Positions 35,891 through 47,060 of a stretch of 64,000 nucleotides of DNA are shown piece by piece. A program made the translations under genes and the position numbers. Origin of the DNA: Paguma larvata. Lineage: Eukaryota > Chordata > Mammalia > Carnivora > Viverridae. Where the stretch lies: NCBI GenBank assembly GCA_030068075.1, contig CM057832.1, positions 78,772,502-78,836,501 on the forward strand, given 5' to 3'. Position 1 is the stretch's first letter. The number at the start of each line of letters is the position of its first letter. Below the pieces are notes generated by a model that worked only from the letters and a program-made list of their open reading frames with translations, was not told the DNA's origin and did not search any database.

Positions 35891-36639
35891 GGATATTCCT
35901 CTTCGCTCTCAGCTCCTTTCTTGTCCCTCCATGCTCTGCTGGGCGGGCCCAACCACATAATTTGCAGGGCCGGCGCGAAATCAAAATGCAAGACCCCTTG
36001 CTCGGAAAGTATGAAGAATTTCAAGGCAGTGACAGCACAGGGTTTTTCGAAGGATGGGGTTTTGTGCAACCATACCGATCCAGTGTCCTTGATACTGGTC
36101 TTGCTTCTCTCAGTTGGAGCTGGATTCTGCAAACGACTTTTCCAGACTTCTTTGGCATCTTAGTTCTGATTAGGTTCAGTCTGGGAGGCATTGGTGGATG
36201 GGAGGGGCGACTGGAAGGCAGGAGGGAAGAAAGCATTTGCATACTTCTCTTGCTTCCAGCTACATCTCCTGATGTGGGGTACCCTTTGGTAGCTCCAGGC
36301 TGTAACAGTGAGGTGACTGTGTTTCCACCGTTCTGCAGGGACTCTGGCAGTAGCACCTGCGATCTCAACCACAAGCACGGTCTTCAGCACTGTCAGCAGT
36401 GAACGTGTCCTGTGCTCTGGCGACACCACCAGCTTCTCCTCTTTGCTCCACAATCCTAAGGTTGGTAGTGGTTTCCTACAGTTACTAATCTAGGGGTTAT
36501 CTCAACTTCCCCTCTTTGCTCCTTTAGCCCTTCCAACAATAATAATCATTCCCTAAATAAGGTCCCTCGGTTGAAACAATTACCATGGTTTCTGTTCTCC
36601 TGATGGGACACCGGCTAACAGAGTAGCCAAATTCTTAAA
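35891..36639. other. Unclassified segment between two L1 3'-UTR-like pieces
   Basis: The L1-like order appears to break at about 35885 and resume at about 36640, so this ~740 bp may be an insertion of an unidentified old element. It includes AGGGCCGGCGCGAAATCAAA, reminiscent of a known mammalian repeat I cannot name. No terminal repeats found. Confidence 0.3.
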
Positions 36640-36850
36640 ATTCTGTCTACCCATTGACCCAGTTATTCAACTTCGAAGGATTTATATGAAGGGTGTAATC
36701 AAGGAGTTGGAAAAGATCTAGCCAAAATACTGTTTATTACAGTGTTGTCTGTAATAGCAGGAAGCTGGAAATAACCTAATTCCGAAATATCCAACAATGC
36801 GCCCATTAACAATAATGAGATAAGAAAGACAAATATTAATGGAGCAGAAG
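36640..36850 (+). mobile_element. L1M 3'-UTR fragment
   Basis: ACCCATTGACCCAGTTATTC, then TGTCTGTAATAGCAGGAAGC, matches the L1M 3' UTR order. Confidence 0.55.
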
Positions 36851-36926
36851 GTAAAATGAAATCCAGAAATGGACTCAAATATAAACAGAAACTTAGTGTG
36901 TGGCAAAAGTGGTCTCTCAAACCAAT

Positions 36927-37294
36927 ACATAGCAAGAACATTACAAGAAAGATAGTTATGGCCCAATATCCCTCATGAACATAATATAAAATTTCTTAAC
37001 AAAGTATTAGCAAATAGAATCAAGCGATATGTGAAAAGGGTAATAAATCATGACCAAGTGGGGTTGACTCCAGAAACGCAAGGTTGATTTCACATTCAAA
37101 AATAAATGTAATATAATTCACTACATTAATAGAATAAAAGCCAAAAAGAAGTTTATCATCATCCCTGTAGATATGGAAAAGGCATTTGTCAAAATTTAGG
37201 ATAAAAACTCTCACCAAACTAGGAATAGAAGGGGACTTTCTAAATGTGATAAAGGGCATCTACAACCTACAGCTAACATCATACTTAATGGTTA
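36927..37294 (+). mobile_element. Old L1 ORF2 (RT region) fragment
   Basis: AACATTACAAGAAAGATAGT, AAATCATGACCAAGTGGGGT, AACTAGGAATAGAAGGGGAC and CTAACATCATACTTAATGG are in L1 ORF2 order on the + strand, with many stops. Continues after copy B at about 37390 and then after the nested insertions. Confidence 0.75.
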
Positions 37295-37372
37295 TGGTTT
37301 CCTAGGCAACTCCATGCACTGCAGAGTAGTTCAAATTGGCAACAACTTTGTGGAGAGTAACGTGGTAGAGCC
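37295..37372 (+). repeat. L1 3'-UTR-like module, copy B, inside L1 ORF2
   Basis: GGTTTCCTAGGCAACTCC ... AACTTTGTGGAGAG. About 70% like copy A by eye. It sits where ORF2 sequence should run on, so it looks inserted. Confidence 0.5.
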
Positions 37373-37459
37373 AGCTGAATGTTTGCTCGTGGGTAAGATC
37401 AAGAACAAGGCAAGGAGAGGCCCACTGCGCCTACTTTACATTTTTTTAAATGTTTATTT

Positions 37460-37675
37460 GTTTTTTTATTTTTTAACGTTTTTTATTTATTTTTGAGAGA
37501 CAGAGTGTGAGCAGGGGAACGGCAGAGAGAGAGAGGGAGACACAGAATCCAAAGCAGGCTCCAGGCTCTGAGCTATTGGTCAGCACAAAACCCGACGCAG
37601 GGCTCGAACTCACAGACTGTGAGATCATGACCTGAGCCGAAGTCGGCTAACCAACTGAGCCACCCAAGCGCCGCT
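37460..37675 (-). mobile_element. CAN-SINE inserted in an L1 poly(A) tail
   Basis: Target-site duplication AATGTTTATTT (37449-37459 / 37676-37686). Reverse head ends GAGCCACCCAAGCGCC. Confidence 0.93.
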
Positions 37676-37686
37676 AATGTTTATTT

Positions 37687-37855
37687 TTTTTTATTTATTT
37701 TTTTTATTATAATAGTTTATTTTCAAATTGGTTTACATATAACACCCAGTGTTCATCCCAACACGTGCCCTCTTTAATATCCGTCACCCCCTCTCCCCCC
37801 TCCCTCACTTCCCTCACTTCCCTCACCCTCAGATTGTTCTTAGTCTTTGAGAGTA
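37687..37855 (-). mobile_element. Young L1 3' tip, strongly 5'-truncated
   Basis: Reverse of the felid-type L1 3' end: TTTTCAAATTGGTTTACATA followed by TAACACCCAGTGTTCATCCC, with the poly(A) as a T-run at about 37687-37715. Only about 150 bp of L1 body is kept. Confidence 0.8.
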
Positions 37856-37856
37856 A

Positions 37857-38067
37857 AATAATGTTTATTTTTAAGAGAGAGACAGAGAAAGAAAGCATGA
37901 GCAGGGGAGGGGCAGAGAGAAAGGGAGACATAGAATCTGTCAGAATCAGTTTCCAGGCTCTGAGCTGTCAGCACAGAGCCCCATGCGTGGCTCGAACACA
38001 CAAACCACAAGATCATGACCTGAGCCGAAGTCGGACACTTAACCGACTGAGCCACCAGGTGCCCCCC
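37857..38067 (-). mobile_element. CAN-SINE adjoining the L1 3' tip
   Basis: Tail at the left (AATGTTTATTTTTAAGAGAG) and head reverse complement (GAGCCACCAGGTGCCCC) at the right. Confidence 0.93.
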
Positions 38068-38085
38068 ATGACCACCCCTACTTTA

Positions 38086-39690
38086 GACTAGAACTTTGGG
38101 TTAGTACAGTGAGGTAAGAAGAAGAAAGAGAAGTCAGAAAACTCAGAAAGGAAGAAGAAAAACTGTCTTCATTCGGAGATAACATGACTCTACACGTAAA
38201 AAAATGAGACTGGGACTGGAATAACTGAATATCACTTGGAGAAAAGTTAAACGGGGTACACATTTCACAAATTACGCCAAGAAAAAAATTAAATAGATCT
38301 ATAAAATCGTAAAGGCTCTAGAGAAAACCATGAGATAATGATTTCATAACAAGAATACGGAAGACCTTTCTAATTTTGAAATAACATCTTAAAGTATAGA
38401 AAAATGAAAAATACAACAGCCAGAAAAAAAGTTTCTGCATGGCACAAACAATAAGCAGGGTTAAAAAGCAGATGACAGGTTGGGGGAAATATTTGGATCC
38501 GTACTCACAGATAAAAGGCTAATGTCCTAATACAGAAAGACTATAGGGGAAAAGCCTACAGTCTGAATGAAAAAGGATACTGACTATGGATTAAAAAAAG
38601 GAAATATCAAAAGCTCTCAGACACATGAAAAGATACTCAACCTCACCTAACATGAGAGGTTGAAAATTAAAAGCACCCTGAAAGGGATGCCTGGGTGGCT
38701 CAGTCGGTTGAGTATCCGACTCTCGATTTTGGCTCGGGCCAGGATCTCACAGTTTCATGGGTTCGAGTCCCCCATCAGGCTCTGCACTGATGGCACAGAA
38801 CCTGCTTGGGATTCTCTCTTCCCTTCTCTCTCTGCCCCTCCCCCACTCACGCTGTCTCTGTCTCTCTCAAAATAATAAATAAAAAAAGCACCCTGAAATA
38901 TCATTTTTATCGATCAGATTGGCAAAGATCACAGGCGTTTTTAACCCACTCATTGACGAGGAGGTGGAGAAATGGGTATTTCCGTACACTCACTCGTAGG
39001 CATGTGTAAATTGGCACAAACTGTGGACACGGCAATTTGACATCTCAGAATTACAGACACAGGTATCTTTTAATCCGGCATTTCATTTCAAGAACTTCAT
39101 CCCACAGCCGCATTGCCTCACTGGAAGAGAAGGTTATTTATGGGAATAATTTTTCGAATTCCAAAAGACTCAAAGTAACCTAAATGCTGAACAGCAGGGA
39201 GCTCATTTAATAAATTAAGGTACATTTATATCAGAATTGTAAGGCAGCTCTTAAACATGAGGAACCTGTTTGTATTGATTTGTAGCAATCCTCCAGATAT
39301 ATTATTAAGCTAATAAGGTACAGAGTATTGTTAGGATATTAACCATTTGTATACAATGTGAGCAAGATACATGTATTTGCTTGGATATACATAAACTGTC
39401 TCAGGAAGGATTTACCCCTCCCCAAAAAAGGGATGAGAGTAATGCAAGGTTGCTTCTGATAGCTAAGGGACAGCGTTGGGAAAGAGATTTTTCATTATAT
39501 AGCCTTTTATACTTTTTTTAATTGAACCATGCGAATGTTTACTCATTCAAAAGACGCAGTCTCTTTTTCAATAACGTAGAAGAATGTAGTGAGGATATGG
39601 AAAACATCCACAGACACTTGTTAGCTGAAAATGAGATTTTTAAAAGTACAGCCTGATCTCACTTTTATTTGTTTAAAATGTAGACGTGCG
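38086..39690 (+). mobile_element. Old L1M, ORF2 remnant to 3' UTR, interrupted by CAN-SINEs
   Basis: Order includes AAAACTGTCTTCATTCGGAG (ORF2), GGCTAATGTCCTAATACAGA, ACATGAAAAGATACTCAACC, and the 3' UTR pieces AACCATTTGTATACAATGTG and AATTGAACCATGCGAATGTT. Many stops and indels. Confidence 0.75.
38684..38883 (+). mobile_element. CAN-SINE inside L1M
   Basis: Perfect 15-bp target-site duplication AAAAGCACCCTGAAA (38669-38683 / 38884-38898). Confidence 0.97.
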
Positions 39691-39907
39691 GGGGGGGCGC
39701 ATCTGGGGGGCTCAGTCGGTTAAGCTTCCGACTTCGGCTCAGGTCATGATCTCACAGTTCATGGGTTCAAGCCCCATGTTGGGCTCTGTGCTGACAGCTC
39801 GGAGCCTGGAGCCTGCTTCAGATTCTGTGCTCCTTCTCTCTCTGCCCCTCCCCTGCGCTCTTTCTCTCAAAAATAAATAAAACATTAAAAACAGAAATAA
39901 ACAAAAT
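39690..39907 (+). mobile_element. CAN-SINE with G-run head
   Basis: Target-site duplication AAAATGTAGACGTGC (39675-39689) / AAAATGTAGAGATGC (39908-39922). The head begins GGGGGGGCGCATCTGGGGGG, an unusual G-rich variant. Confidence 0.96.
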
Positions 39908-39922
39908 AAAATGTAGAGATGC

Positions 39923-40844
39923 ATGTAACTGAGTTCATTTATGCCATCTAAGGCATCCATGTGGGATAAGCCGGAGATATGGACGGGGTTTATAATACCC
40001 AGAATTTAGGGCTTTTCCTGTCTAGCTCTTTCCTGGAGTTTCTTCCCTTACTCTCCAGCACTTGCGGGCACTCCAAATCTTACCCTGGCTCTTCAAGCCA
40101 CTAATGCTGTTGGCTTTCTATAAATACTTTTAACCATTTTAAATGGCACAAATTAGGACCTATCCCCAGGTAAAATTCTACCCTATTATACAGGAAATTC
40201 TCAGGTCATTCCCATCTTCCAAACGCCAACTATCTGCCTGCTTTTGTTCCCTCTCCAGGGGCCTCAGGTAGTTGTTCTTTATATTTTGTCCAGAGTGTAT
40301 TGCTGTCACCTATAAGGATTGCTCCAACAATCCTTACTCGGTCATACTGGACGCGGACCCAAGAAAGCTCTCTGGCCCTCTGTTTTCTGGGCACCTGGAA
40401 AGAGCATGCCTCCTATTCCCCTTGAGGCTGAGATGGTGACATAGGAGATGTAAGTAGAAATTATGACTCGAGTGTTCCAAATGGTGACAGTTCCATCAGC
40501 CTGGGCCCCAAATTAATAGAGACCCCAGCCAATCCTTGTTTAAAATGCTTCGTGAGCAAGAAACGAATCTATTGTACCATGCTGTCTCTTTCATACGAAT
40601 ATGCCCAGCATCCTCGCCAGTGGCCAAAATACTCCAGGGCAAGCTGAATCCATGGCTATGACCTTGCCCATCACCCTCACCCTTTCTACAGCACTAGTCT
40701 GGGGTGGGAAGGAACCTATGTGTCTCATCTTGCTCCCACACACAAACTCAGGTGGCATCTGGAGATGTCCCAAGCCAGTGCGCAGCCACCTCAGAAAGAA
40801 GTCAAGTCACTCTCGGCCTTACAGCTTATTTGCAGGGGCACGAT
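39923..40844. other. Intergenic, no clear repeat
   Basis: No young repeat and no supported gene. An old L1 scrap is possible at about 40270-40370. Confidence 0.3.
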
Positions 40845-41025
40845 AATGGATAGCAGAGGCACACGACCTCTGGACTCCAGTCCTGAGTTCAAATCCTAGC
40901 TTTGCCACCGTGGGAGCTTGGCTCTTTCATTTACCCTCTCTGAACCTTAATTTCCTCATCTATAAGCCAGGAGTGCCAGGACCACATGGTGCCTTTGGGA
41001 GTGCCTGGCATATACCAGGGTTCAA
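40845..41025 (+). repeat. MIR
   Basis: CTGAGTTCAAATCCTAGCTT, TTGCCACCGTGGGAGCTTGG and AATTTCCTCATCTATAAGCC in MIR order. Confidence 0.8.
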
Positions 41026-41309
41026 AAAAATTTTTTTGGCTCAGCAAATTTTACTGAAAGCTTCTATGTGCCAGGCACTGTTCTAGGCACTAACAATACT
41101 TCAGCCAAAAAATAAAAAAGAATACAAATTTTAAAAAGAATACATCGGCCAACAAAACAGTTTGTATTTAGTAGGAGACAAGCAATAAACAACAAATATA
41201 ATAAATAAGCAAACTGTGTCAGAATATGACAAGTGACACAGGAAAAAAAAAGCAAATATAGACACAGGCAATCACAGGAGGCATAGAACAGCTGGGGCAG
41301 ACCACTTTT

Positions 41310-41525
41310 TTTTTAATGTTTATTTGTTTATTTTGAGAGAGGGGGAGAGAGTGTGTGTGCACAAGTAGGGGAGAATCAGAGAGACAGAGAGAGCATCCCC
41401 AGCAGGCTCGCCACCGTCAGCACAGAGACCCCTCATGAGGCTCGAACCCGTGAAGCATGAGATCATGGCCAGAGATGAAATCAAGAGTCAGTCGCTCAAC
41501 TGAGTGAGCCACCCAGGTGCCCAGT
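41310..41525 (-). mobile_element. CAN-SINE inside L2
   Basis: Perfect target-site duplication GCAGACCACTTTT (41297-41309 / 41526-41538). Confidence 0.97.
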
Positions 41526-42314
41526 GCAGACCACTTTTAGAAGGGGAGAGCTGAGCAAAGTCTGGGAGAAGGCGAGGGAGGGAACCATGCAGAACCCTCT
41601 TGAAGAAGAGATTCCAGGTAGAAGAAAGAGCCATTACAAATAAGGTGTAAGTGTAGCTGGTAAGAATCGGGATGAGCAAGGGGGGCAAGGGGGCCGCAGT
41701 GGAGCAGGGGTGGGGTGCCAACAAGAGAGGAGATCAGAGAGTCACCTTTCAGGCAGACAGAATGGGCCTCGTCCCTGTCCCCCCATTGCAAGCACTCGGA
41801 CAGTTCCTCCTAGTGAGATGGGGGTCACTGGGGGATTTTGAGCGGAGCAGCGATGCGACTTGACATGTATGTCAGGAAGAGCGCTCCAGCAGTTGTGTTG
41901 AGAAAAGAAGGCAGCGCAAGGTAGGGGCCCAGCGAACAGCTAGCAGGCTACTGCAGTTAGCAACACAAGAGAGGAAGGCGGTAGAGAAAGTGACGACAGG
42001 GGCCAGATTCTGGATATGTCTGGAAAATACAGCTGACGGGAGTTCCTGCTGGATTAGCTGTGGGGTATACATAAACAGCACAATTAAGGATGACTCTTCA
42101 GTGTTTTGGCCTGAGCAACTGGAAGCACAGGAATGCCCTTCTCTAAAATGGGAAGGCTTTGTATGGAGCCCTTGTGGGGAGAAATAATCAATTCGAATAT
42201 GTTAAGCTTGAGATGCCTGTTAGATACTCAAGTGGAAATGATGGTAGACGCCTGGAGAGTCAAGTGTGGAATTCCAGAGAGAGGTCCAGACCGAAGATGA
42301 AAATTTGAAGTCAT

Positions 42315-42441
42315 GGGGGCGCCTGGGGGGCTCAGTCAGTTAAGCCTCCAACTCTTGATCTCAGCTCAGGCCTTGATCTCAGGCTTATGAGTTCAAGTCC
42401 TTTGCAGGGTGTGAAGCCTACTTAAAAAAAAAAAAAACAAA
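42315..42441 (+). mobile_element. Short CAN-SINE without TC-rich body
   Basis: Head GCGCCTGGGGGGCTCAGTCA passes straight to GAAGCCTACTT plus an A-run. Same short type as the copy at 33574. Confidence 0.9.
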
Positions 42442-42630
42442 AATGGAAGTTATTGGCAGATAGAAATTAAAGATTCCATCACCAAGAGACTGAGCGGTGA
42501 TGGAGAAAAGACCCAAAGAACAGGGCCGTGGGGCACCCCGACATTTAAAGGACCAGGAGAAGAACCGAAAGCAGCAAAGGCGATGAAGAGGGTATTAAAC
42601 CCCTTTCCCTAAAGCAGTTTCTTCTCTTTG

Positions 42631-44879
42631 CTTCTAAGATGCCCTATTTTTCTGTTTTCCTCGTACGTTCCTGGCCACTCCTTAGACTTCTTTGCTTCCA
42701 GTTGCATGAAGGGAAATACCTAGGAGATTCGGGAGGATATGGGTCACTTGTGACCTTGCCAAGAGCAGTTTTGGTGGCCCAAAGAACGTCAGATTGGCAT
42801 GGGATCAGGAGAGAATTAAGAGTGTAAACGCACAGGCAACTTTGAGATGTTTGCTGCCAAGAGAAAATGGCAAAAGGAGTAATATTGGAGGGGGGTTTGG
42901 GGGCTAAGGAGATACACACATATACGTACTTATACATATAAAGGAAGGAAGGAGTACATAATGTTTCTGTGTCCGTGTGAATTATTTAGAAGAGGGGAGA
43001 CAACCAATGAGGAGAAGATGAGACAAGTTCAGGAGCGATTGCTGAAATAGTCAAGAGGGGAAGGAATCATGGTGCCAAGTGGAAGGGCAGGGACACTACT
43101 CTCATGTGACAGAAGGGAAGGCGGAGTCAGAGGCAGGTAGGGTGGAAGCCATGGCTGTGGGAAGACGAGGCAGTTCTTGCGAAATTGCTTGTAGTTGTAT
43201 TTTCCCAGTGATTCAGAGGCAAGGTTTTCAGCTCAGACGGAGCGGTATGGGGTGTTGGAGGATAGAAGGTGTCATTTCAGAGCACAGGAGAGTAAGCCAA
43301 CGAGGGAAATGCAGAAGGGCAGTGTGGAGAGCCCACCTGAGTGAGATTCACGATCATAGAGTGAGTGACGACAGACACCGCTGTTGTTTTTGTCCAGTGT
43401 GTTAAGCTGGAGGGACTCAGGGCTTTGCCGGGTGGGTGGTCCCAGGAAGAAGAAAGCGAGGGGTGTGTGGACGATATAGCGGATAGACCATGAGATCTAA
43501 GCTCCATAGGAGAGACGTGAGAATCTAAGGGCAATGAAGAATGGTGAAAAAGTAGGTTGTAGGTCAAACTAAGGTCAAAGAATGGCTTAAATGGGGTCAT
43601 TAGACTAAATAAGGTGGAAGGGAAAAGATGTGTTGGTCAGGGAACAGGATGCTTGAAATTAAAAGAGCAGGGGTGGTGCTGTTATTAGAGGTGAAGAAAG
43701 TCCAGGGTACCCACGTGAGGAAGGTCCAAGGCAGGGGGGAGGGGCAAATGGTCCTTATTCCATGAGGTTGCTAATTTAGCAGGGGTGGGGTGGAGGTGTA
43801 CACCATGAGTCAGGTGCAGAACAAGCAGCGGGTGGTGTAGTCTGATGGGTGGTGTAGTCCCGGCAGCTGGGGGTGAGGTTCTGTGGACAAGGAAGAGCTA
43901 CTCCTAGCCTCGAGTAAGATTCACCATTGTGGGTGCACCTGTGCCCGTTCTGAATCCCTCTCTCGAGTACCTCAGTGAGCCTCTTTCCCTCCTTGCGCAG
44001 CTGAGCTGGGAGGCCAGTCGGGGTGAGGGATTTATTCAGGGTCATGGAGTCAGAAGGACACCAGGGAACCTCCAGGACGTTCATTCCCCTTCTCTTCTAA
44101 CCGAAACACCCAGGCTGTGTTTTGGATATTTAAAAGAACATGTAAAATGCCCTTGTTTGTTTCTGCCTCTGTGCAATGTTCGTGCTGCGGAGGACAGGGA
44201 GCTGGTAACCATGGCAGTGGAGCAGAGAGCTGTGGTGAAGAGGTGGTTTTTAAATGGGGGTGAACTTCAGGCAGGCGGCACCCACGGCTAACCCTCCTGG
44301 CCTCCTCCGAGCTCTTTGTTCATTCAGCTTACTTAGGAAGACAAGCTGAATTCTCCCCTGCTGGGCAACAAGCTAGGAAAGAGAAGGTTTTGTTGGCCTG
44401 GACTCCATAAGGAGAGGGTGTGTCCCTGGGAGCAGGTTTGAGGGGCTCTGCCTGAAAACCTTGGTCAGCAGGGAACTTTGGGCGCCCTGTCCTCACCAGG
44501 ACAGGCTGTGACGGCAGATACAAGCCAGCCCCGCAGCATCCTGGATGCCGAGTTCTGACCCACTGTCAGTTCTCTCACTAGCCATCTCTGGACAGGTGGC
44601 CACTCATGGGGGTGGCCCAGAGCCCCGGCCAAAAGGGCAGCCAGGCAGGGCCCCCACAGGATGATATCTGGTGCCAAGCAGGGAGAGGAAAAGGGAGGCA
44701 GGGATGGAGGCTGTGCCTCTTCCAGATTCCTGGATGGGGCGCTCCAAGAGCCTTTCTTTCCAGGACCAAGCGTCCCAAGTGGACACAGGGCAGGGCAAGG
44801 CAGGGCAGGGCAGGGCAAACCCAGGCCACAGCTCGGGTCCAGGGAAGTCTCATGACTGCAGTGTTTTCCTGCAGGTTTC
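42631..44879. other. Intergenic, possible L2 continuation then unique sequence; G-rich minisatellite at 44788-44818
   Basis: 43010-43700 may be diverged L2 (reverse). 44788-44818 holds tandem GGGCA/GGCA units. No gene was recognised despite long GC-driven open frames. Confidence 0.35.
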
Positions 44880-45568
44880 CCAGCTGCTCGGGGGCGGGAG
44901 GCAGCGTGGGGCGGCGGGGGTGCGGAGGAGGGAGGGCGAAGAGGAGGGAAGTAAACAGGAGACCACGGAGAGAGCCAGTTCCCTGCGTTCAGAGAACACC
45001 AGCCGCCTCCGGTCCCCGGTGGGTGGTTGTATGTGTGGAAATGAAACCGGGAGGGGAAGGGAGAGAGGGAAGGGTAAGCACGCACTTCTCGGCTGTTATA
45101 TCCACCCACCTCGCTTTTTCCCGCCCCTCCAGCCCACTCCCCTCTGGGGCGAGGGGCTGGGAAGGAGACGTTCACGGAGCCCCCACCCCCAAGTACGCGT
45201 CGCTGGTTCAGCATTCTGTGAATCAGACACTGTCTCAGCAGCTCGTCACCTGCGCTCAGGAGGGGACGGGGGCGGGGGGTGGCTTTGGGACTTGGGAGAG
45301 GGGAAGTTGGGTAAGTGGAAGACCCACCCAGTACTGGCCTGAGAGCCGGGTGACACGGGGGGCTGGGGCTGGGAAGAAGCGGTGCCTACCCGCCAGCTCC
45401 TACACACATCCGGACCTGGCCCCCAGGGGTGGGACGGTGACTTGGGGGCACAACTTGAGCTGGAATCGGCAGCAGGGGAGGGGACGGGAGTGTACGGCCG
45501 AGGGAAGCGAGGGGGTGCAGGGCCGGCCGGGCCGCGGGGCGAGCTGCTGCCCGCCGCCTGCCCGCGCG

Positions 45569-45584
45569 GGGTTAAGCGAGGTAA
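45569..45584 (+). promoter_or_regulatory. DR+4 nuclear receptor element (candidate thyroid hormone response element)
   Basis: Half-sites GGGTTA and AGGTAA are in direct orientation with a 4-bp spacer (AGCG), the arrangement bound by TR/RXR. Each departs slightly from AGGTCA. The position, about 5.6 kb upstream of the presumed start, fits the known hormone-response module of KLF9 in mouse and frog (known from literature, not checked by alignment). Confidence 0.6.
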
Positions 45585-45721
45585 CTGCGAGCCGGGAGGA
45601 GGAGGGAGGCGGCGGGGCCCGCGGGCCGGGGTGTCTGGCGCTCGTTGGACAAAGAGATGATGAAACGTGAGCGCTATATTTACCAAGGGGGTGGAGACCG
45701 GGCGGGGGGGGGGTGGTAAAA

Positions 45722-45736
45722 AGGACAAACTGTTCC
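45722..45736. promoter_or_regulatory. Glucocorticoid/mineralocorticoid response element
   Basis: AGGACA-AAC-TGTTCC is an inverted repeat with a 3-bp spacer that differs from the AGAACA-nnn-TGTTCT consensus at two positions. It lies 138 bp after the DR+4 element. KLF9 is an established direct glucocorticoid receptor target, which supports a functional reading. Confidence 0.7.
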
Positions 45737-47060
45737 ACAACAACCACAGGAAACACAGCCCATCTGACTCACCGGGAGGGCCGCTCCGACCCCCTCGAGG
45801 GCTTAGCCCCGAGGCAGGAGCGAGGCTGGGAGGCTGCAGGGTGTGGATGCCCCCGGGCAGACCCAACCCGGGGCGCCAAGGCTGGGGGGGGGGGTTGGGT
45901 TGATTTACATAAATAAAGACACCTTGGGTCCCAGGGCTGCGTGTGTGCGCACGTGTGTGTGTGGCTTTTGTGGGGCAGGAGAGCGCGCGGAATGGCAGGA
46001 ATGTTTCCTAACCCCGTGGCCCGACCGTCGCGGGAGAGATTGCCTGCAAACTCTGCGAACACGATTCCTGCAAAGTCATCTCCTCCCGCACAGCCGGGCG
46101 GGCCGCTCTGCCCCGCCCGCGGACAGCGGCACCCGCCTCCCTGCTCTCCCCTCGATCCCGCCCCAGCCCTGCTCGCCGCGCGCAGAGTTGGGGTGCGGTG
46201 CCGGCTATGTTTAGAAGCTGATGTCATCCCGACACCCTACTCTGCAGCGTTCCCAGGGGAGACCGCAGGGCAGGTTTTCCTCTTCTTGGCGGGCGTGGGG
46301 GACGGGAAGGTGCCTCTACTCGCCCCACCCCCCCCTACACACACACATCCCTACCCTACCCCGAAGAGTTAAAAAGCAAAAATGCAACCCCATAGAGTTA
46401 TGAAACAGGGTGGTGGGGGCGGTACGCGCCAGCGGAGGGCGCCAACCCAAGGGCTTGGGCCACGAGGGGCCGACAGTCGGCCCCCGCCCACTCTCCCCGC
46501 AGCCAGCCTTCCCCACCTCCCGCCTGGGTGCGGGGGCTAATTTCAAGGTTAGCTCACGTGGGCGCGGGCGCCCGGAGCTCCTTGCACGAGTTTGGGGCGG
46601 GTTCCTCATCCCCCAATCTAGGGCAGTTTGTTCAACTGCAGTAAAGGGAGCTTGATGTTCCAGCAGGGAAGGGATTTCTGAGAACTGGGGCTGTCCTCAG
46701 ATGAACTCGGCTCCTCCGGCTGCTGCGGCGGCGGCCGCCTGCGGAAGACTTTTTAAAAGGGCGATGCCAGGCCGGGGCGCGCAGCCCGCGAGTGGCTGAG
46801 CCGCCCGCCAGTCTGCGGCCCGAGCCGAGAACCCGCCCCCGGGCGCGGGTGATGCGCGGTGCGCGGCGCAGGGCCTCTCGGCGCGCGGGGGGCTGCAAGC
46901 TAAACTTATCCTCCTGCATATGTATGAACGTGTGGCCTTTCTGCTCGGCAAAGGAGAGAGGCCTGGAGTTTTGCGGAAGGCTGCTAAGTGGAGCGAGAGC
47001 AAAGTAGGCCGTCGTGCAAGTTTTCGCGCGTGCCTGAGCCCCCTCCCTCTCCAGGCCCTG

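Larger units (their letters stand above)
41040..42630 (-). mobile_element. Long L2 fragment, interrupted by two CAN-SINEs
   Basis: The 3' end CTATGTGCCAGGCACTGTTC (reverse) is followed by the expected L2 internal order (AGTAGGAGACAAGCAATAAA, AACCCTCTTGAAGAAGAGAT, CAAGTGGAAATGATGGTAGA, GGGGCACCCCGACATTTAAA). A more diverged continuation may reach 43700. Confidence 0.7.
44880..47060. promoter_or_regulatory. Upstream GC/CpG-rich regulatory region of KLF9
   Basis: This stretch of about 2.2 kb is CpG-rich and free of recognisable transposons, and lies 4.7-6.9 kb before the KLF9 start codon. It holds the DR4 and GRE sites listed separately, an AP-1 consensus (TGACTCA, 45765-45771) and a second very CpG-dense core at about 46680-46900. 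Long open frames on both strands here reflect GC-richness. A start site for a non-coding transcript is possible but not shown. Confidence 0.65.

Noticed and set aside
44465..45670. Long open frames on both strands (354 codons + strand, 249 codons - strand)
   Set aside because: GC/CpG-rich DNA has few stop codons. The translations are Gly/Arg/Pro-rich, open on both strands at once, and show no known domain or splice structure.
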